Assembly (NCBI GenBank): GCA_918026815.1
Contig: CAKJVC010000006.1
Span: 1-64,000 of the forward strand
Reading direction: 5' to 3'
From: Chalara sp. BL73
Lineage: Eukaryota; Ascomycota; Leotiomycetes; Helotiales
Length of the DNA stretch: 64,000 bases
The position numbers and the translations under genes are program-made. How positions within the stretch are numbered: position 1 is the stretch's first letter; every line of letters starts with the position of its first letter. The notes below the pieces were generated by a model. It made no database searches and was not told where the DNA came from. It worked only from the letters and a program-made list of their open reading frames with translations. Shown in pieces: positions 36,528 to 47,227 of the stretch.

Positions 36528-38240
36528 CTATATTCCTTGCTTCTCAGCTTGCTTGAATGCCTCGCGCATCACAGCGACGTGCTTGGATGACCTAGGAACG
36601 AGCTCACATTGAAATTTCACAGGCACGCTCAGAAAGCCGCGAACCATTCTAGTGTCAATATCTTCCCCTCTCCCATCAATACCTTTTCGCCGGGTTATAT
36701 TGAAACCCCACAATGTTCGCACAATATTTATAAATAGGGACTTCTCAGCAACGTGAACGCCGGGGCATACACGTCTGCCAGCTCCGTATGTGAAATGGTC
36801 GCGATCGTACGGATCGTTCGTATTAATGTATTCTGCTGCTGGTAGCGGTTTATCCAGGTAACGCTTCGGCTCAAATCTCTCGGGTTCGCTGTGGATCTCG
36901 GGGTTCATGTGTATTGCCCTTCGCATATTAGTTTTAGTTTGGCAAGCGAACAGAAATATACACTTACCACCAATTTAGGACTGCCACTGTGCCCTTAGGA
37001 ATAAAGTGGCCATTGTACCAATCGTCCTCTGAAGTAGCATGTGTCATGCCAAACTTATTTACAGGCCTCCATCGTAGTACCTCTTTTACCAGCGCTCGAG
37101 TGTAAGGCAAATCCATTTCATCCTCAAAATCTGGTAGACGTTCGTTGCCGATGACGCTGTCAATTTCCGCTTGTGCTTCTACGGCGGCGTGAGGAAAGAG
37201 CAGAATGGCGAGAATGAAATTGTTTAAAGTGGTACTTGTGGTCTCTGACCCAGCCTCTACCAAGCCACCGCAGGTGTATGCAGCCAGAAGGTCATCAATC
37301 CCTTGTTTTTCCGGGTTGGCTAAGTAGAATGACTTGCAGAAACAATCTTTAGCTATACCTTGATCAACTTCCCTCTTCAGATTGTTCCATAATTTGGTAT
37401 ACACTTTGCTATCATGTTCAAAGACCTTCTTCCCAAACGTGCGCCAGTTTCCAAGAAAGATCTCGGGTAGATGCGCAAGTGATGGAAAGCTGTCCACAGC
37501 ATGCGCACCAGGAGCTGTCATTTCGGTCAGATTATCGAGGACATCATATATCTCTTTAACTAGTGGATGATCCCATTTGGGCAACCGATAACCATAGGTG
37601 ACCAGCATGATCACCGAAGCGGAGTAGCGGCGATTGTGCTCGTAAAAATTCCCGGGAGAGTCCAGGAAATCCACCAATAGTTGTTTAGACTCAAAGTCTT
37701 GTATAGGTTGATACTTGACTGCTGATGTTAAGTTTAATAGTGCATGGCTGGCCTTGCGGATCTTCCTCCATTCTGGCCCGTATTGCATGAAGAGCTGCCG
37801 TCGTCCCGCGCTGGCCACATCCTGAGCCAATGGCAAAGATGCCCGAGAGGAATAGACAGCGGATTTTTTATCCATCAAGTCTTTTACGACCTTCGGAGAG
37901 GATAACCAAACGTAGTCACTACCCCCGAGCCTGGTATAGAAAATGTCTCCATGTTTTTGAGCCCAACCGATCACCTTGCCTCTGACCAAGTCAGAATCCG
38001 CAAAATCAAGGAGGTTACCAATAATTGGCAGTCCTCGAGGCCCAGGAGGGAGGTGTTTTCGTCGGGGGTCCTGTAACGGTTAGCACTCGGTTCTTCACAG
38101 GCTGGATGTAAATTTCGGACCGTCAAGGAATTGGGAACGACATATAAATACAAGGCTGCGGGTAAGATGAATACAACTAATATCAAAGAGACATTGTAGT
38201 GTGACACTAATAGATAGCTCCAAAAGGTGTGCACAGCCAT
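36528..38240 (-). CDS. Cytochrome P450, microsomal (copy 1)
   Basis: Three exons (38240-38121, 38070-36968, 36918-36528) give 537 residues. The first exon encodes the N-terminal membrane anchor. Then come a proline hinge (LPPGPRGLPIIGN), I-helix AGSETTS, K-helix KEVLRWRP (ExxR) and the haem loop FTYGAGRRVCPGVH with Cys459 as the iron ligand. It is a class II, ER-bound monooxygenase needing cytochrome P450 reductase. It is close in length, intron position and motifs to the CYP at 55916-57644 (both have RRYSAS in helix C-E, AGSETTS and FGAGRR-type haem loops). Their style recalls fungal CYPs that hydroxylate small phenols such as the m-cresol hydroxylases, but the family number cannot be assigned by eye. 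A GTGGGG word lies 163 bases upstream. Confidence 0.88.
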
Positions 38241-38402
38241 ATTGAGAAGTAGAATATTAATATCGATTCTGGTATCTGAGCAGGAACTCGGTGGTCTAAT
38301 AATATACCAAACATCGGTGCTACTATCAGATAAAGTCGAGACAGGGGGGCATCTCAGATCAATACCAATGAGTCTTCATCCCTCAAACGCCGAAGGACGT
38401 AA

Positions 38403-38412
38403 TACCCCACAT
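38403..38412 (-). promoter_or_regulatory. Putative regulator site ATGTGGGGTA
   Basis: Exact ten-base word on the minus strand, 163 bases before the CYP start and ahead of the dead SDR gene. Confidence 0.7.
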
Positions 38413-38556
38413 GGTTATCTAGAACGCTTATAAGCTAAGATCTTATGATACTTGTGAGGGAGTAACAACGGGATGTTGAATTGCATTAAAGAGCTATGAG
38501 TAAAATGGTCAAGCTTCATTACTGCATGATAGAATTGACATTGTTCTTGTTCTAAC

Positions 38557-39565
38557 TTGGTCATGACAACGCACTTATTAGATGCTCAAGAGCTATATGC
38601 GCTGCATGGTAAAACTATCCTTAGCACAGGCGCCTCCACGGGAATTGGTCGTGAAGCAGCAATAATATCACATAGTAAGATGTTAAGTATTCTTAACTCA
38701 ATCCGAGTATCTTTGAGAATCAGGAGAATGACATGTTTAATAAGTCTACACGGAGAGCTAACAGTGAGTAGGACATGGAACCAACGTCGCTTTTAGAGAT
38801 TGGAACACAGGACTTGGACAAGCACTTGCAGATGAACTCAAGGAGCGCGTTTTGTTTCGAAATGTGACGTATCAAAAGGGACTATGTTCTTGCGTTATTC
38901 CAAACGACTTGGAAGGCCTTTGGTCTAATTTATGAGGTGTTCAACAATGTTGAGACAAACAAGGAGAATTTATGATTGATACTTACTAAGAAAGGACAAG
39001 GGGGCTGAAGGCACTGTTTTTAGATTCCATCAGCACTAATTTGGTGTGCCAGGTATATCTAGTCAAGTGTGTACTACACTATCTCAGCAAATAATAGGAT
39101 GTCCGATGCCGGATAGTAGTTTCAGGTTCTGCAGCAAGATACTCCGCCTATGAATCTATATTGCGCTGCTACAGTAGGTGTTTTGGGACTCCTGCGTCCG
39201 CAACTAGAGCGTCGAAATGTCACTGTGAACATGATTGCGCGATGAACGACAGGCATATATCAGACACGTTCTATACCATTCTCGTCAATCTCTGTAAAAT
39301 TTGCCACACTGATATTGAGATGTCACCCCAATGCTAATGCCGGAGTTCCTCAAATGTGGGGTAGTCTCCCCGCAAATCAGCCCATGCTTTACTGCTGCCA
39401 AGAGTACTCCCCCAGTTTTAATAGCAAAGCTTTTTCTCGTCACTGGGGCACGAGATTGTGGACTTTGAGGACAAGCTACACGAGACGCACCCTTTTAGGG
39501 GAAAACAGCTCAACAAGGATGCGGATGTAGGTCAGAGAAAGGTTGATTCCATAGGTAGTGTGAAA
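38557..39565 (+). pseudogene. Short-chain dehydrogenase/reductase relic
   Basis: The N-terminal glycine motif is present (LHGKTILSTGASTGIGREAA, about 38602-38661; one Thr in place of the usual Ile before TGAS). A WNTGLGQALADELKERVLF block (about 38802-38858), a LYCAATVGVLGLLRPQLERR block with NVTVNM (about 39153-39230) and a C-terminal VDFEDKLHETHPF block (about 39457-39500) follow. These lie in different frames separated by stops, and the Tyr-x-x-x-Lys catalytic region is disrupted. The order of blocks matches 15-hydroxyprostaglandin-dehydrogenase-like fungal SDRs. It shares the left bidirectional promoter with the CYP, so it was probably once a cluster enzyme. Confidence 0.72.
39354..39363 (+). 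promoter_or_regulatory. ATGTGGGGTA word inside the SDR relic
   Basis: Exact ten-base match, but located within former coding sequence, so it may be chance or serve the downstream relic. Confidence 0.4.
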
Positions 39566-39740
39566 GCCAAATGCCTGGTTCTTTGTATCAAATTTCTACC
39601 AGACTTTCTCACCCTTTCACATGACACAGAGATAACCATTTGTAGGTATTCGATAAATTTCTCAGATCTCTTATTATCGTCAGTCATATTTTACTAATCC
39701 CAATAAGCGCAGCCTACTTAAGCCAGATGAACTGGATAAC

Positions 39741-39784
39741 TACCCCACATCACCCTTTCCCTCGCCCAAACTGTATGTGGGGTA
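39741..39784. promoter_or_regulatory. Inverted pair of ATGTGGGGTA sites
   Basis: TACCCCACAT at 39741-39750 and ATGTGGGGTA at 39775-39784 form a perfect inverted repeat with a 24-base spacer. It lies upstream of the dead MBL-fold gene and downstream of the dead SDR, the densest occurrence in the window. Confidence 0.65.
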
Positions 39785-40189
39785 ATCTTGGCATCAAAAA
39801 GGCATCACAAACATCTTACCAGCACTGGAAGTTGTAATGATATTTGCTTTTGCGAATACATTTATCTTGATTAAAGAGTGACTGTATTTTTGCTGCAAAT
39901 ATGGAGTTCTGGGTCTAAAGTTGGATTCTTAAGCCGCTTAAATTCGAGAAACTTATTGATCTGTAACTTCTTCAGCATTATGGTGTATATTGGGTTTGGC
40001 CTACAGGCTTTCCGCTTAGTAGAAGCCTGGAGCTGCTATTTAGGATCCTTCTTAAGTACGCCATCTTATAGGTTGCTCGAGGACATAATTTCCACCAGAC
40101 ACGTCTTAGAAATATGCCTCGGTCTCCACAATCGCTAGTAGCTTTATCGGAGATATTTTTATCACCCCCTGTGATTCAAAAGCCAAGAA

Positions 40190-41001
40190 AACTATTCCAT
40201 CTTTGGTATTTGTTATCACACATCCAGGAATCCACGTATATAATACTACATTGTTGGAGCAGCTGCGACCGATTCGATTCATGTCTGATCTAGGCATTAG
40301 GTTTCAACATAATGGCTACACAACAGAACAGCTTCATCCCGAGAACCAGCAGCCTGTCATACCAGGACCCGACTTGGTCGCAATATTATCGGAGAAGGGC
40401 ATCCAAACATTGACGGATATTGATTTCATTTGTTCTCAGCCATGTTCATTGTGGCCATCATAGAGACCCAGAACTCCTCATGGGTTCAACATTTGTTGTG
40501 GGCCTTCGCTCTACCAGGATGAAATCCTAAGTCTACTGCTTCCAAATGAGCTTGTAATTCAAAGCAGATGGGAAACGTGTGGCCTATTTCCTTTAGCTAT
40601 GGATCTGCGTAGGGACGGATCTATTTTCAAATAGATAGCCCAGGGCATTTGCAAAGTCACATCAACCTCCTTTGTTGTATTGGAACTCGAATCTGAATAT
40701 TTTTGGGTGACTCCTGCCACGATGTTCGTCTTTTTTAAGCGGGGAGAAGGCGATCGGAACTTGGGAAGATGCTCATGGAAAGACGCTTTGTATACATATA
40801 GATAAAGAGAAGGCGGCAGATACTCTCCGCAGAATAGCACTACTTTCGAGTGATGGTTATGCAAATGAACAAAAGGTAGAAGTTACCATGGCTCGTAATG
40901 TAGAATGGCACGAGAGGAACAAAAAATTAATATTCCCAGCATTGATTAGTAAATGCAGCACGCATTGGTGTGTATATAGCCACGCCTCTAGTGTAGATTA
41001 A
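40190..41001 (+). pseudogene. Metallo-beta-lactamase-fold hydrolase relic
   Basis: Recognisable in order: SLVFVITHPG and LGIRF strands, PGPDLVAILSEKGI with DIDFIC, then, after a frame change at about 40437, SHVHCGHHRDPELL, the metal motif HxHxDH with Asp changed to Gly. Further frame changes lead to a DGSIF strand and a long clean C-terminal block (SGEKAIGTWEDAHGKTLCIH, then AADTLRRIALLSSDGYANEQ) to a TAA at 40999. Frameshifts plus loss of a metal ligand make it dead. It belongs to a fungal MBL subgroup different from the intact hydrolase at 45438-46602. Its promoter carries the inverted pair of regulator sites. Confidence 0.72.
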
Positions 41002-41121
41002 GTGATACTTCACATAGTTCCTTCTTCGTTTTCAGAGTCGGAAAAATTAACTTTCTTCTTTCAGTTTTACCGACTTTCAAGGTGTATCTTTCAGACCAGC
41101 TTTTACGAGTTTAAAATTTTG

Positions 41122-41131
41122 CTACCCCACT
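41122..41131 (-). promoter_or_regulatory. Putative regulator site (AGTGGGGTA variant)
   Basis: TACCCCACT at 41123-41131, about 120 bases before the dehydrogenase start at 41252. Confidence 0.55.
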
Positions 41132-41251
41132 TTGCAAACGCCCCGTGGCTGTAATATATACATGTATTCCAGACTTCGAAATTTGTATCTGATCTGTGGA
41201 ACAATTTTTCTGGTACGCTTCCATGAGACTGCCAAAAAAGAATTTCCCAAG

Positions 41252-42284
41252 ATGTACAAAATTGGTTTTATTGGCCTCGGAGTCATGGGTTTCCCGATGG
41301 CAAAAAATCTGGTTGAAAAACTGCCGGAGACGTCGAGCTTCTGGATTTTTGACGTTTCAGTAGAGACACTACACAAATTCTCGGAGACAACAAACAAGTC
41401 TGTATATATCTGCTCAAGTTCAAAAGAAGTAGCGGAGAATTCGGTAGGATTCCAATAATTGACAATAGCTTCAAGCTATTATACGAAGAATGAAAGTTCA
41501 GCTAATGATAGTGTAGAATATTATTTTCACCATGGTTCCCGAAGGAGTACATGTCCGAAGTGTTTATCTCACTCCAGGTCTAGGGCTGCTAGCCACAGAT
41601 TTAGAATCGAGAATTTTGATCGACTGTTCTACTATCGACACTACAACATCGAATTTGGTACGGGAGCAACTCAGCACTAAATATCCATCTACCTCGTTCT
41701 ACGATGCGCCGGTTTCTGGAGGATCACTAGGAGCAGACAAAGCGACGTTGACTTTTATGCTCGGTGCTTCCTCGAGCGACCCTAATATGCCGTTACTGAA
41801 GACCCTCTTGGGCACTATGGGGACATCAACATTCGTGTGTGGTGCTCCTTCTATGGGCCTCACCGCCAAACTTTGCAACAATTACTGCTCCGGGCTCGTA
41901 GCCATCGCAACGGCAGAGGCTATGAATATTGGAATGAAAGCCGGCATAGATCCGCGTATCCTGGCGAGCATCTTCTCTACTAGTACTGCGCAGAGTACTA
42001 TTTCTGACAAGTGGAACCCTGTTCCAGGCATTTGTCCTGATGCTCCCGCAAGTCATGCTTATGAAGGAGGTTTCAAAATCCAACTGATGAAGAAGGACTT
42101 TGGCTTGGCTGTTGATACAGCAAATGCGGTCAATGCAAAGCTGTTACTGGGTCGAGCTGGTTTGCAAGCATATACAGATGCGAGCAATGACAAAAATTGC
42201 AGGGATCGAGATTCAAGAGTTGTGTTTAGATTCTTGGGAGGTGACGAAGAATGGTTGAAGAAATATTCAGATGAGAATCGCTAG
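41252..42284 (+). CDS. 3-hydroxyisobutyrate-dehydrogenase-type beta-hydroxyacid dehydrogenase (copy 1)
   Basis: Two exons (41252-41443, 41517-42284) give 319 residues. The NAD(P) motif GLGVMGFPMAKNL begins at residue 8. The substrate loop DAPVSGGSLGADKATLTFML (127-146) and the catalytic lysine K182 in GLTAKLCNNY follow the family pattern GxxGxxxKxxxN. The C-terminal DRDSRVVF helix is standard. Members oxidise or reduce short 3-hydroxy acids or semialdehydes with NAD(P). In this cluster it may reduce a semialdehyde released in ring degradation (inference). It is convergent with, and paralogous to, the gene at 42477-43577. The start was chosen at the ATG immediately before the Rossmann strand. 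Confidence 0.88.
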
Positions 42285-42476
42285 GCGTCGCAAAAATAAT
42301 GAAATGATCTACATCTAGATACGGAGTAAGAGGACTAATATTGTAAGAGATGTTTGAAAAAAAAAATCAAATTTTCGATTTCAAAGACAGAGAAACAAGA
42401 TCAAAACAGGAAACCTATAAGCACACGGCAGTTGGAGACGCATTCAAGTTGGAGTGTACCCGTAGGAGAATGAGCT

Positions 42477-43577
42477 TTACTCCGGTCCATCAAGGAACCT
42501 CCAAATAACTGAGACATCTCTATCTATACATCTTGGATCTTTTGCGGCTTCTTTATAGACTTCTAGCGCTGCTGGTCCCATAGTCGCACGGCACCCAACC
42601 TGCTTTGCAGCTTCTACCCCTAATGTCATATCCTTGACCATCATTTGAGCCTTAAACCCACCCTTATAGTCATGACTGCTTGGTGCCGCTGGCACAACCC
42701 CAGGAACGGGGTGTACCTTGTCATTCATGAAGGACTGCCCTGTGCTGTTTTGGATAATACGATAGAGGAGGTGACTATCTACACCTAACCGAATACCAAT
42801 GTTTGCAGCTTCCGCAGCTGCAAGCAGATTCGTGCCACTAAGATAATTGTTTGCAATCTTAGCTGCAAGACCTAATCCCAATCCCCCACAGAAGAAGAGC
42901 TTCTCTGGGGAGCCCATCAAAAGAATCGTATCTCTAAGGACTTTCATCTTTGGCGTGAGTTGACCACCAGATAAGTCCGGGTAGCCGACTAAAAATGCGA
43001 GTGTCCCTGCTGCTGCTCCAGGAACACCTCCCTAGATCCAATCTTCAGTTACATTCATGTGTTTAGACTTGGGAGGGGCTTGGCTGATATCTGAGATTGA
43101 CTCACGGAAACAGGCGTGTCGACGTATGTTCCTGCACCAGCACCACTCAACTGCCCTCCTACCTCCCGAGCAGTCTCACAATCAATTGTACTACACTCTA
43201 GAATCAATCTCTCAGCATTCTCCTTGGCAGCAATGACTCCCGTTGCGGCATCGAGATATACACTTTTAACATGGCTAGCGGCAGGCACAATCGATATAAT
43301 AACACTCGCCGCGTCAGCCACTTCCCGAGCGTCTCCGACAATCTCGATACGACCTATAGAAATGCACTCGGCAGCAAATTTCTCACAAGCATCTTTGTTC
43401 ACATCCTGGATAAACAGCGTAGATTCCCTGGGAATCTTCTGCCGCACATTCTTTGCCATTTCGTATCCCATGGCGCCGAGACCTACGCAAGAATGAGAAT
43501 GTCTGGTTAGCAAAATTGCAGCTCATTGTCAACTTGATTGTCAAAGACGAACCAATAAATCCATAGCTCAAGCTCAT
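42477..43577 (-). CDS. 3-hydroxyisobutyrate-dehydrogenase-type beta-hydroxyacid dehydrogenase (copy 2)
   Basis: Three exons (43577-43553, 43482-43106, 43031-42477) give 318 residues. A 25-base first exon splits the NAD motif GFIGLGAMGYEMAKN at residues 6-20. DTPVSGGVPGAAAGTLAFLV is the substrate loop and K192 in GLAAKIANNY the catalytic lysine. It is almost the same length as copy 1 and tail-to-tail with it, consistent with an old inverted duplication followed by divergence. Its promoter is shared with the NmrA-like gene and holds one regulator site at 43796. Confidence 0.88.
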
Positions 43578-43794
43578 CTCGAAATCTTGTAGATACTTTT
43601 GGAAGTACTAGAAAACAAAGTGCGAATGTATAAGTTAAACCAGAGTTAAGGACTCTTAAACAATCACTATAAGCTCTTTTTTTAAAAGCGTAAGAGCAAT
43701 AATTTACGAATTCCACTTTGGTGTTCAGCTCAAAAGTCCTCTGTATTGTGGTTTCCCCGCATCGCTAATCAACTGGTTGTTCTCCGGAGTGTCT

Positions 43795-43804
43795 ATGTGG
43801 GGTT
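43795..43804 (+). promoter_or_regulatory. Putative regulator site in divergent promoter
   Basis: ATGTGGGGTT (one base from consensus), 219 bases before the dehydrogenase (minus) and 166 before the NmrA-like gene (plus). Confidence 0.6.
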
Positions 43805-43969
43805 GGACCGCTACCCGTATTGTTTGTGATGGCTCAGGATCAAATATCATCAGTTGTGGTGGTATTAACAACGGAAATCAATAGGATCAGCAATAGAAAC
43901 TAGGAGTTCTATACTTCCATCTTGTAAAATTCACAAAACCACCATCTCATATGCAGAAGCTTTGCAATT

Positions 43970-44980
43970 ATGCCTCCCTTTAGCGAGCGATCACTCACGG
44001 TGGGCGTAATTGGCCCAGCAGGATTCGGTGGCTCTTACCTGTGTCTCGAGCTCATCAATAGGGGTTATTCTATTATTGGAATCTCACGGCATCCGGAGAA
44101 GTTGGGTTCACATCCTTGTTATACACCGCGCGTGGGCAATGTGGCAGATATGAGCATCGAATCTCTTGCCCAGATCTTCAGCGGCCTAGATGTTCTAGTG
44201 AACGAGTATGGACCTCATTCAGCAGGTGTTGATGCTTTGATTTACAGTATGCTTTTCCGGCTACACCTGGCAGGAATACCTCTTAACATGATTTGGCTGA
44301 CTCATTCATTGTGTGCAGTGCCTTTCCTTGAAGTCACTCGGAAAATCATTCTCGCGAGCAAGCTTGCGAAAGTGAATTATTTCGTTATGGTTGGCGGCTG
44401 CTGCAGTCTTTACATGCCTGGGGGAGCTCACAATTCCGTTCTGGAGAACAAAGATTGGTGGGTCGCTTATAGACGCGGTATCGCCGATAGCGAAGCCCAT
44501 ACAGTTTATATGGAGGAGAGGCTTGGTCCCATGGGAGATAAGCTTCGTAGCTATCGCAATGCACGGATGGCAAAAGCGAAAGGTATAGCTACACAGGCAG
44601 ATGCTGAAGTTATCGAAGACTATGAATTGCAGACTCGCAACAACGATCGTGCCCTAGAATTCGTCACAGCATGTAGAACAAGCTATATGTTCTTCGATGG
44701 TAACACATCCTTCCGCTGGACATATGTCTCCCCGAGCGCCCTCTATAGACCAGGAAAAAGAACTGGCGCATATAATATCCAGTTTGACTATCTTGCATTA
44801 AAAGGAGATTCTGAAGATCCTACCAACCTAGATGGCCGACTACATGGAATCTCTGCGGCCGACTTAGCTGTGGCAATCGCTGATGAAATAGAATCTCAAG
44901 AGAAGGCTGGAAGGCATTGGACTGCGTATGGAGATTTGTCAGATGATACACCCACTGCAAGTTACGTGACCTTAAGTTAG
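43970..44980 (+). CDS. NmrA-like NAD(P)-binding oxidoreductase
   Basis: Two exons (43970-44246, 44319-44980) give 312 residues. The 72-base intron has no stop and is a multiple of three, so an unspliced frame of 336 codons also exists. The intron is preferred because it has a GTATGC..TGCAG structure with a CTTAAC branch, and removal joins DALIYMPFLEVTRKII as in relatives. The Rossmann motif is GVIGPAGFGGSYL (12-24); VNYFVMVGGCCSLY is the fourth strand region, and the C-terminus ends HWTAYGDLSDDTP. It is an extended-SDR/NmrA-type reductase or redox sensor without an obvious YxxxK pair. The substrate is unknown; co-clustering suggests it acts on an aromatic or ring-cleavage intermediate. Confidence 0.82.
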   Translation: MPPFSERSLTVGVIGPAGFGGSYLCLELINRGYSIIGISRHPEKLGSHPCYTPRVGNVADMSIESLAQIFSGLDVLVNEYGPHSAGVDALIYSMLFRLHLAGIPLNMIWLTHSLCAVPFLEVTRKIILASKLAKVNYFVMVGGCCSLYMPGGAHNSVLENKDWWVAYRRGIADSEAHTVYMEERLGPMGDKLRSYRNARMAKAKGIATQADAEVIEDYELQTRNNDRALEFVTACRTSYMFFDGNTSFRWTYVSPSALYRPGKRTGAYNIQFDYLALKGDSEDPTNLDGRLHGISAADLAVAIADEIESQEKAGRHWTAYGDLSDDTPTASYVTLS

Positions 44981-45437
44981 CTATAGGCTAAACTTGGATA
45001 TAACATGCTATTAACAGTAAGAAAGACAAATTACAACAATATGTTAGGTCTCGTGTTACTTCTTATCCTAGTGGAAAGCAAATTTATTAGTAGGGCGTCT
45101 CGTTTCTGCAGATATTTGCATGTCAATTAGTCACATTAAGAATGTATTCTGCTACGACGTTCCCAAAGCTCAATTGCTTTCACCATAGTTACAGCTAGCC
45201 TAGTCTAGATTCATATTTCGTAATACGTTACAGAGTTAAAAATGGAAAGATGAGTCGTCATTAGTGAAGCAGGACCTAATATAAGAATTCTTGCAATTCA
45301 GATAAACCTCTGAAGCAACTTCTAATGCCACAAAAGTTATTCTAAACCCGCCGATCCATCCACCTCATTAAAACTGGACTTTGATGTTAACCTTAAGTTA
45401 TAGAAAGCCAGTAGTTCATTTGTAGTATATGTGGAAA
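44981..45437. other. Spacer between convergent genes
   Basis: No gene seen. AT-rich 3' flanks. Confidence 0.5.
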
Positions 45438-46602
45438 CTATATGACCTTTTCTTCACGAACACTCGACTTTGCAGTTTCTTTCATATTTTCGTCAAGCAT
45501 GCCCATTAATACACTGTCCGTACCGTTCAAGATCCACTGTGCATCATGCGCCAGTGCAACGTGACATCCTAGTTGGGATTCCATGATGCGAATGCGAGCC
45601 ATGGTGTCTTTTGCGGCAGGAATATCAGTATGCAAGGATGTTGTGGAGCCATCAGGAAGCATCCAGACCGCAATCTTGTGCTCCCCATCAAGGAGGGACC
45701 TTTGTATTAAATAATTGTTAGCGGCAAGCGCAAAAGAACATGCAATAAGTTTTGGCGAACCTAGAATGACAGCAGTCACTGCCCAAAAGTATCCACTGGT
45801 CTCGTGCTTGACGAACAAGAGCGCAAAGATTCCCCGGCATATGTCCTGGTGCTTGCATAATCCAGAAGGAACCTGTTCCAAAGAAATCAACAGCTTTCTC
45901 AAAAGCACCCAACTTGACCCATGGACCATTTAATTCTTCAAAGGGGTCTGTCGCTTGATCGGGATCAAAAAAGCGGCCATCCCACTGCACATTATCTGGA
46001 TCATGAAAATGGCCAGGAGAACAGAAGTCTTTTGTCCCTGGTCCAAAAAGAATTTGGGCTTGAGGGAACGAGCTCTTAAGAGGTCGGCAGTGATCCCAAT
46101 GAGCGTGGCTGTATTGCAGGTGGGAATGATTAGTAGTTGATTATTGCAGTAGAGAGGCATATTTTAGGATTCGTCTTTTCTACCTGAATATCACCGTATC
46201 AATCTGCTCACTCGATACCTCCCGACGAGCCAACTGTTCCACAAGCAAAGTGCGAGGACCTACCGCTTGCACACTTGCCATGGACTTTTGAACCCACGGC
46301 GGGTAATCTTCAGGATTCTGTTCGCATTGTTTATATCAGATTCTCGGGTTCAAGCCACTGCTACTGTTGGTGGTATAGTTAACTTGTTTACGTACCGAGC
46401 TCATACCTGCATCCCATAATATGTGGCGATCGGTTTTTATGTCATGAACATGAAACGCCCAATTGTACATTCGGAATGTCTCATCATCACTAGCACTAGC
46501 ATGCAGGTATGTCGCGAGGGCTATAAAGGAGCCACCATCTAAACAGTTGACCTTTGCGAAAGAACCCTCGATAGGCAATGAGCTCCACGATATCCCGCCC
46601 AT
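45438..46602 (-). CDS. Metallo-beta-lactamase-fold hydrolase (lactonase-like)
   Basis: Four exons (46602-46396, 46317-46184, 46108-45761, 45699-45438) give 316 residues. The zinc motif SHAHWDH is at residues 114-120 (HxHxDH intact) and is split by an intron. Later ligands are the His of QAPGHMPGNL and the Asp of LGSDCCHSR, and the final His is probably in HDAQW. The order matches AhlB/AttM-type lactonases and related hydrolases that open lactone rings in the cytosol. In the cluster it may open a lactone formed after ring cleavage (inference). It is divergent from the dioxygenase gene, with two regulator words between them. No damage seen. Confidence 0.87.
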
Positions 46603-46832
46603 AGTTTTTTGTTTTTAAACAAGGGTTTATCGTCTTGGTAAATGGAAAACTAATGAACTAGGTAACGGTCAATCACTTTGTCTTTTGTGAGAATATAAGC
46701 TGCTAACCGAATGCCTCTGAGCTTGCCCCTAACAGAACCATCTATCATCCTAGGCTTTTGACATCGTGGTGCATTCCTCCTCCTACGAGTAACTTTTATC
46801 ACTTACCTTATGCTTAAGATTTCTACCACCTT

Positions 46833-46842
46833 ATGTGGGGAA
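46833..46842 (+). promoter_or_regulatory. Putative regulator site (ATGTGGGGAA variant)
   Basis: One base from the core word; lies 232 bases upstream of the MBL hydrolase. Confidence 0.5.
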
Positions 46843-47059
46843 GCCGGGCACGTGATTACACTCGATGTGTACCTCTCTTACTCTGTAATTCTCACGTGTT
46901 TGTTAGTCAAGAAGCATATGCACACTGACTAAACAATTCACCTGTCTTTGTTGAAATAAAATATCATACTTTCCCAAGGTAACTGCTGACAACGAAATGA
47001 CCCGCGTTTAAAATGGTGTGTGGTTAGGTGAATGGAAGTGTGCTAAAATGGTAGCTCCA

Positions 47060-47069
47060 TACCCCACAT
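47060..47069 (-). promoter_or_regulatory. Putative regulator site ATGTGGGGTA
   Basis: Exact word as TACCCCACAT, about 160 bases before the dioxygenase start codon. Confidence 0.7.
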
Positions 47070-47227
47070 GCGTACTCATCGTTAATCATGCACACCTCTA
47101 CACGTGGATTACGAACAGGCGACTGCTTCTTTTGATTTAAATAGAGTCTCCATACAGAATAATGATGAAGACTTCTTTCTGGTGCTCTCAATCCATTTCT
47201 TAGAATTGTCAACCTCCCCAGTTCATC

